The notes under the pieces are model-generated. The model was not told where the DNA came from, made no database searches, and saw nothing but the letters and a program-made list of their open reading frames with translations. DNA of 9,202 nt from Candidatus Omnitrophota bacterium. Its GTDB lineage: Bacteria > Omnitrophota > Gorgyraeia > 2-01-FULL-45-10. The stretch is taken from the NCBI GenBank assembly GCA_026387135.1, contig JAPLMH010000013.1, forward strand, positions 1 through 9,202, given 5' to 3'. Both the position numbers and the translations under genes were made by a program. Of the stretch, positions 5,786 through 9,202 are shown piece after piece. Every line of letters starts with the position of its first letter. Positions within the stretch are counted from its first letter, which is position 1.

Positions 5786-6820
5786 TTAATCAAAAAACGT
5801 TTTAGCAACATCATAAAGTTTCATATCCACCGTCTTTAGTGTTCCGACGCCTTCCTGTATAGGAACAGCTACTACATCTGTGCCTCTCAAGCTCACCATG
5901 AAACCGAACCGTTTTTCAAGAACGAGCTCCATCGCTTTCACGCCGAATCTTGTCGAGAGGACCCTGTCGAAAGAGCTGGGCGAGCCTCCTCTTTGGATAT
6001 GCCCGAGCACCGCATAGCGCGTCTCTATCTTTGTCCTCTTCTCGATCTCGCCAGCCAGCTTTTCGCCTATACCACCGAGCCTCACGTGGCCGAAGGAGTC
6101 GAGTTCTTTCTCCTGTGTCGCGAACTGGCCTTCCTTGAATGCCGCGCCCTCCGAAACGGCTACGATCGAATATCCCTTGCCGCTCGCTTTCCGCCTTTCC
6201 AGACTTGCCGAGATCTCATTTATATCCATTTTGATCTCGGGTATCAGGATAAGATTTGCCCCTCCGGCTATGCCCGCATACAGGGTTATCCATCCCGCAT
6301 GACGGCCCATTATCTCTACCACCATTACCCTGTGGTGGCTCTCGGCCGTGGTGTGCAATCTATCGATGGCTTCCGTGGCGATCTCCACAGCAGTGTTAAA
6401 ACCAAAAGTGAAATCTGTCGCGCTGAGATCATTGTCTATGGTTTTGGGGACAGCTACGATATTAAGCCCTTTATTCTCCTTGCTCAGCTTGTTTGCCACG
6501 CCGAGAGTATCCTCGCCTCCTATGGCCACCAAAGCGTCAAGCTTCATCTTTTTATAATTTTCAATAACCTTCGCTACGTCCTCGCTCTTTTTATATGGGT
6601 TTGTCCTTGAAGTCCCGAGTATCGTGCCGCCCTTCTGCAATATATCGGCTACCGAGTCCGGAGCTATCTCGCTCGAGATATTCTGAACGAGCCCCTTCCA
6701 GCCGTCTTTTATGCCTACCACCGTTACATTATTCTGAGAGGCCTTTCTTACCACGCCTCTTATAACCGCATTCAGTCCCGGGCAATCGCCCCCACCTGTC
6801 AAAACACCCACTCTTGCCAT
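5786..6820 (-). CDS. pfp: 6-phosphofructokinase family, predicted pyrophosphate-dependent (group III)
   Basis: Phosphorylates fructose 6-phosphate to fructose 1,6-bisphosphate in the cytosol. The 344-residue protein is full length. Seen: GGGDCPGLNAVIR (9-21), GTSRTNP (69-75), GGEDTLG (101-107), PKTIDND (125-131) with catalytic Asp129, MGRHAGW (171-177), and GHIQRGGSPSSFDR (273-286). In this family two positions separate phosphoryl donors: ATP enzymes of the E. coli type have Gly at both, while PPi enzymes have Asp (blocks ATP) and Lys. Here they are D104 and K126, so PPi use and reversibility are predicted; this is inference until assayed. Strong AGGAGG at 6830-6835, 9 nt before the ATG. It follows amaP by 21 nt and precedes gmhA by 3 nt. 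Confidence 0.93.
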   Translation of the reverse strand: MARVGVLTGGGDCPGLNAVIRGVVRKASQNNVTVVGIKDGWKGLVQNISSEIAPDSVADILQKGGTILGTSRTNPYKKSEDVAKVIENYKKMKLDALVAIGGEDTLGVANKLSKENKGLNIVAVPKTIDNDLSATDFTFGFNTAVEIATEAIDRLHTTAESHHRVMVVEIMGRHAGWITLYAGIAGGANLILIPEIKMDINEISASLERRKASGKGYSIVAVSEGAAFKEGQFATQEKELDSFGHVRLGGIGEKLAGEIEKRTKIETRYAVLGHIQRGGSPSSFDRVLSTRFGVKAMELVLEKRFGFMVSLRGTDVVAVPIQEGVGTLKTVDMKLYDVAKTFFD

Positions 6821-6829
6821 CGTTAGAAA

Positions 6830-6835
6830 CCTCCT
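6830..6835 (-). promoter_or_regulatory. Strong Shine-Dalgarno of the phosphofructokinase gene
   Basis: AGGAGG on the minus strand, 9 nt before the ATG at 6820, in the 21-nt gap after amaP. It is one of the two strongest ribosome binding sites in the window, which fits independent and high translation of this gene. Confidence 0.75.
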
Positions 6836-6841
6836 ATTTGA

Positions 6842-7450
6842 TTAAAAGCTGCTATATTCGATCGTTCCTCTATAAGGCGGGGCCTTGGTATCGTCCTTCT
6901 TTACATCCTTGGACCGCTCTTCTTTGTGCACTATCTTAGTCACATTTACCTGTATCTCTACGGTCTCCTCCACTCCGAGCATCTCCTGGACCCTCGTCTT
7001 GACTATATTCTGTATCTTTTCTGTAGTCTCCGGTATATTGACGTCCGAGAATAGAACGACTTTATTGACTATGACTATACCTCTCTTATTTGCGCGCACG
7101 CTTGGCCTTGATTCCTTGATCTCAGGAAGATTCTTCATCGCCCGCTTTATGAAGTCTTCGATCGCCGTAAGCGATATCGTGACCTGTCCGTCGGGATTTT
7201 CAAAAGCTATTGTCTTCTCTTTCTTTATGACCCCCGCGGTGATCTGAACGACCATTAAACTTATGAAGATCAGCAACCCGCCTGTTATACCGAGAATAAG
7301 ACGGATATCCGTATTCGAATAGAGGGTATTCAGCGTATCGATAATGTAATTCAAGGGGATCACGTTCATTGATATGACTATGAACAGTCCTCCCACCAGA
7401 AAGAATACGAGCGTGTAAAAGAATAGTGTCAGACCTTCGATAAGCTTCAT
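6842..7450 (-). CDS. amaP: Alkaline shock response membrane anchor protein AmaP-like
   Basis: A membrane protein expected to hold Asp23 at the cytoplasmic membrane. From the ATG at 7450 it has 202 residues: two transmembrane helices (about 3-30 and 50-74), then a soluble Asp23-like domain (about 78-174), then a charged tail rich in Lys and Asp. An in-frame ATG at 7456 touches the AGGAGG Shine-Dalgarno (7457-7462) with no spacer, while the 7450 ATG has the ideal 6-nt spacer, so I choose 7450. That start overlaps the asp23 stop as TAATG, a typical coupled pair. In Staphylococcus, AmaP is the known Asp23 anchor; the role here is by analogy. Confidence 0.85.
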   Translation of the reverse strand: MKLIEGLTLFFYTLVFFLVGGLFIVISMNVIPLNYIIDTLNTLYSNTDIRLILGITGGLLIFISLMVVQITAGVIKKEKTIAFENPDGQVTISLTAIEDFIKRAMKNLPEIKESRPSVRANKRGIVIVNKVVLFSDVNIPETTEKIQNIVKTRVQEMLGVEETVEIQVNVTKIVHKEERSKDVKKDDTKAPPYRGTIEYSSF

Positions 7451-7842
7451 TAGCATCCTCCTGTTTTGTCTTTGGAAAACGGTGATTTTACGCCCTCGAC
7501 CACAACGTCTACGCCTGAAAGCACAAGGCCGGTCATCTTCTCCACGGCCATCTTTACGTTCTCTTGGACCTCGTCGGCTATGCGCGTTATATCCACTCCG
7601 TATTCGACGGTGATATATACGGTAAGTTTAATGTCGCCCGCGGCGGCGATTATCTTCACTCCCTTTGTGGTCCCTTTTTTACAAAGGAAATCGAACAATG
7701 TCTTTCCTATGCCGCCGCCGATCTTGCTGACGCCCTTGATCTCCATCGCCGCTATCGAAGCTATCGTAGTTATGGCATTGTTATTGATCTTCACGGCGCC
7801 AAGATCCGTAGTCCTGTATCTATCGGTCATATCCTGTCTCAT
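7450..7842 (-). CDS. asp23: Asp23/Gls24 family envelope stress protein
   Basis: A small cytoplasmic protein (130 residues) that associates with the membrane through AmaP and is linked to cell-envelope stress in Gram-positives. Seen: a GAVKINNNAITTIASIAAMEIKGV-type N-terminal helix-strand (about 15-38), the glycine-rich GGGIG (42-46), and the strand-helix segment KLTVYITVEYGVDI with ADEVQENVKMAVEKMTGL (about 72-107), ending in VDVVVEGV. These are the conserved blocks of the DUF322/Asp23 family. The start at 7842 has AGGAG 9 nt upstream, in the 19-nt gap after accC; an ATG at 7830 is a weaker choice. It overlaps amaP by one base. Placement after accC matches an arrangement common in Clostridia. 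Confidence 0.92.
   Translation of the reverse strand: MRQDMTDRYRTTDLGAVKINNNAITTIASIAAMEIKGVSKIGGGIGKTLFDFLCKKGTTKGVKIIAAAGDIKLTVYITVEYGVDITRIADEVQENVKMAVEKMTGLVLSGVDVVVEGVKSPFSKDKTGGC
7457..7462 (-). promoter_or_regulatory. Shine-Dalgarno that decides the amaP start
   Basis: AGGAGG on the minus strand directly abuts an ATG at 7456 and lies 6 nt from the in-frame ATG at 7450. The spacing makes the second ATG the probable initiation codon. Confidence 0.75.
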
Positions 7843-7861
7843 AGCGTCCTACTCCTATCCT

Positions 7862-9202
7862 TTACTCCGGTTTTTCGAAAAGCCTATCTATAAAATCTGT
7901 GGAATACTTGCCTTTTATAAAGAGCGGATTGCTCATGACCTTCTTGTGAAAAGGTATCGTGGTCTTGATAGGATCCACTATGAACTCGTCTAGAGCCCGC
8001 CTGCATATGGTGATCGCTTCGGACCTATCCTTGCCGTGAACTATCAGCTTCGCTATCATCGAATCGTAATAAGGAGGTATCGAATATCCCTGATATACGT
8101 GCGTATCTAACCTGACACCCCGGCCGCCGGGTAGATCTAGCATGGCTATCTTTCCCGGAGACGGCATGAAGTCATTATCCGGATCCTCGGCGTTGATCCT
8201 GCATTCTATAGCGCACCCGTTAAATTTTATATCTTCCTGCTTATGGTGCAATTTTTCGCCGCATGCTATGCGTATCTGCTCCTTAACGAGATCTATCCCG
8301 GTCACAGCCTCCGTTACCGGATGCTCGACCTGGATCCTCGTATTCATCTCCATGAAGTAGAAATTTCCGTTGCAATCTACCAGGAATTCGATCGTGCCGG
8401 CGTTCACATAGTCTATGCTCTTGGCGCATTTTATAGCGGCCTCGATTATCTTCTTTCTCAGCTTCGGATCAAGCATCGGAGAGGGACTCTCTTCGATCAG
8501 TTTTTGATGCCGCCTCTGTATTGTACAGTCTCTCTCTCCCAGATGTATAATATGGCCGTGGCTGTCTCCCAGTATCTGGATCTCCACATGGCGCGGCTTC
8601 TCCACATATCTTTCTATGTATACATCGGGATTGCCGAATGAAACCTCAGCTTCGCGCTGGGCTGTAAGCATGGCGCTTATAAGCCGCACATCGTTATGAC
8701 AGACCCTCATGCCTTTTCCGCCGCCGCCCGCCGCGGGTTTTATTATAACGGGATATTTCGTCTCTTTGGCTATCCTGAGAGCGTCCTCTTTGGTCTTTAC
8801 CACATCCTTGCTTCCGGGGACGACCGGCACGCCCGCTTTCCGCGCAGTATCCTTAGCGGCCATCTTGTCGCCCATGAGACGCATATTTTCAGGAGTGGGG
8901 CCGATAAATTTTATTTTGCACGATTCGCATATCTCCGCGAAATGCGCGTCCTCCGCAAGGAACCCGTATCCCGGATGTATGGCTTCCACATCTGTGATCT
9001 CCGCGGCGCTTATGATGCTGGGAATATTAAGGTAGCTGGAAGAGCTTGCGGCGCTTCCGATGCATCTGGCCTCATCTGCGAATCTTACGTGCAGAGAATT
9101 TATATCGGCCTCTGAGTAGACCGCGACCGTGCGTATACCGAGCTCCTTGCATGCCCTGATTATTCTTAAAGCAACCTCGCCTCTGTTGGCTATTAAAATT
9201 TT
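7862..9202 (-). CDS. accC: Biotin carboxylase subunit of acetyl-CoA carboxylase, 5' end just outside window
   Basis: Carboxylates the biotin on AccB using ATP and bicarbonate, the first half-reaction of malonyl-CoA synthesis. The frame is open from the window edge to TAA at 7864-7862 (446 residues). It begins KILIANRGEVALRI, so only about three residues are missing compared with known AccC of about 449. The GTG at 8989 is an internal valine (codon 72), not the start. Seen in visible numbering: HPGYGFLAE, the ATP-grasp glycine loop AAGGGGKGMR (157-166), H205/E207 in PRHVEIQ, and MEMNTRIQVEH with E285, N287 and R289. All known catalytic positions I can place are present. accB would be expected just beyond the edge. 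Pyruvate or propionyl carboxylase subunits are alternatives, less likely given the clean end at this length. Confidence 0.95.
   Translation of the reverse strand, partial: KILIANRGEVALRIIRACKELGIRTVAVYSEADINSLHVRFADEARCIGSAASSSSYLNIPSIISAAEITDVEAIHPGYGFLAEDAHFAEICESCKIKFIGPTPENMRLMGDKMAAKDTARKAGVPVVPGSKDVVKTKEDALRIAKETKYPVIIKPAAGGGGKGMRVCHNDVRLISAMLTAQREAEVSFGNPDVYIERYVEKPRHVEIQILGDSHGHIIHLGERDCTIQRRHQKLIEESPSPMLDPKLRKKIIEAAIKCAKSIDYVNAGTIEFLVDCNGNFYFMEMNTRIQVEHPVTEAVTGIDLVKEQIRIACGEKLHHKQEDIKFNGCAIECRINAEDPDNDFMPSPGKIAMLDLPGGRGVRLDTHVYQGYSIPPYYDSMIAKLIVHGKDRSEAITICRRALDEFIVDPIKTTIPFHKKVMSNPLFIKGKYSTDFIDRLFEKPE

Noticed and set aside
5993..6610. Plus-strand ORF of 205 codons opposite the phosphofructokinase gene
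   Set aside because: It is a shadow of a well-conserved enzyme gene; the protein has no coherent domain pattern.
8989..8989. GTG at 8989 as the start of accC
   Set aside because: The frame continues upstream with the conserved KILIANRGEVALRI N-terminus of biotin carboxylase up to the window edge, so this GTG is internal valine.
1..9202. CRISPR array, phage genes or full insertion sequence
   Set aside because: No regularly spaced repeats, transposase, integrase or structural phage proteins are visible.

Overview
Every gene I can support lies on the minus strand, so the window reads from high to low coordinates as one long, tightly packed gene series. The organism looks like an uncultured diderm (outer-membrane) bacterium: it carries ADP-heptose/LPS-core genes (gmhA, rfaE2) and an NlpD-like lipoprotein. 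It also has the asp23-amaP pair best known from Gram-positives, a phosphofructokinase with a pyrophosphate-type active site, and a stand-alone ThiD2. This mix fits deep-branching candidate phyla such as Omnitrophota or Elusimicrobiota, but that placement is an inference and only a tree would settle it.

Layout in transcription order. (1) 9202-6842: accC (5' end cut by the window edge by only a few codons), asp23 and amaP, for fatty-acid precursor supply and a membrane-anchored Asp23-type protein. (2) 6820-4733: a pfkA-family phosphofructokinase, then gmhA and rfaE2, which link the fructose-6-phosphate node to heptose synthesis. (3) 4745-3037: thiD2 and thiC, which make and phosphorylate the thiamine pyrimidine. 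Across these blocks the gaps are 21 nt or less, or the genes overlap, so one polycistronic unit is likely; no TPP riboswitch or terminator is visible. (4) 3036-2916: the only sizeable intergenic stretch (121 nt), nearly filled by a 105-bp palindromic-ended segment flanked by CTCA direct repeats. It looks like a miniature inverted-repeat element inserted exactly at the start codon of the next gene. (5) 2915-2016: a PfkB-family sugar kinase. (6) 1988-1915: tRNA-Gly(CCC), which reads in frame straight into the signal peptide of (7) an NlpD-like LysM/degenerate-LytM lipoprotein ending at 1270. (8) 1260-1: an AAA+/STAND-type ATPase whose 3' end is cut by the window edge.

Most genes are housekeeping. 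The unusual material is at two junctions: the palindromic element that appears to have supplied a new ribosome binding site to the pfkB gene, and the tRNA gene whose 3' end abuts the hydrophobic core of a lipoprotein signal peptide with no normal start codon left between them. No CRISPR array, phage or full insertion sequence is present.
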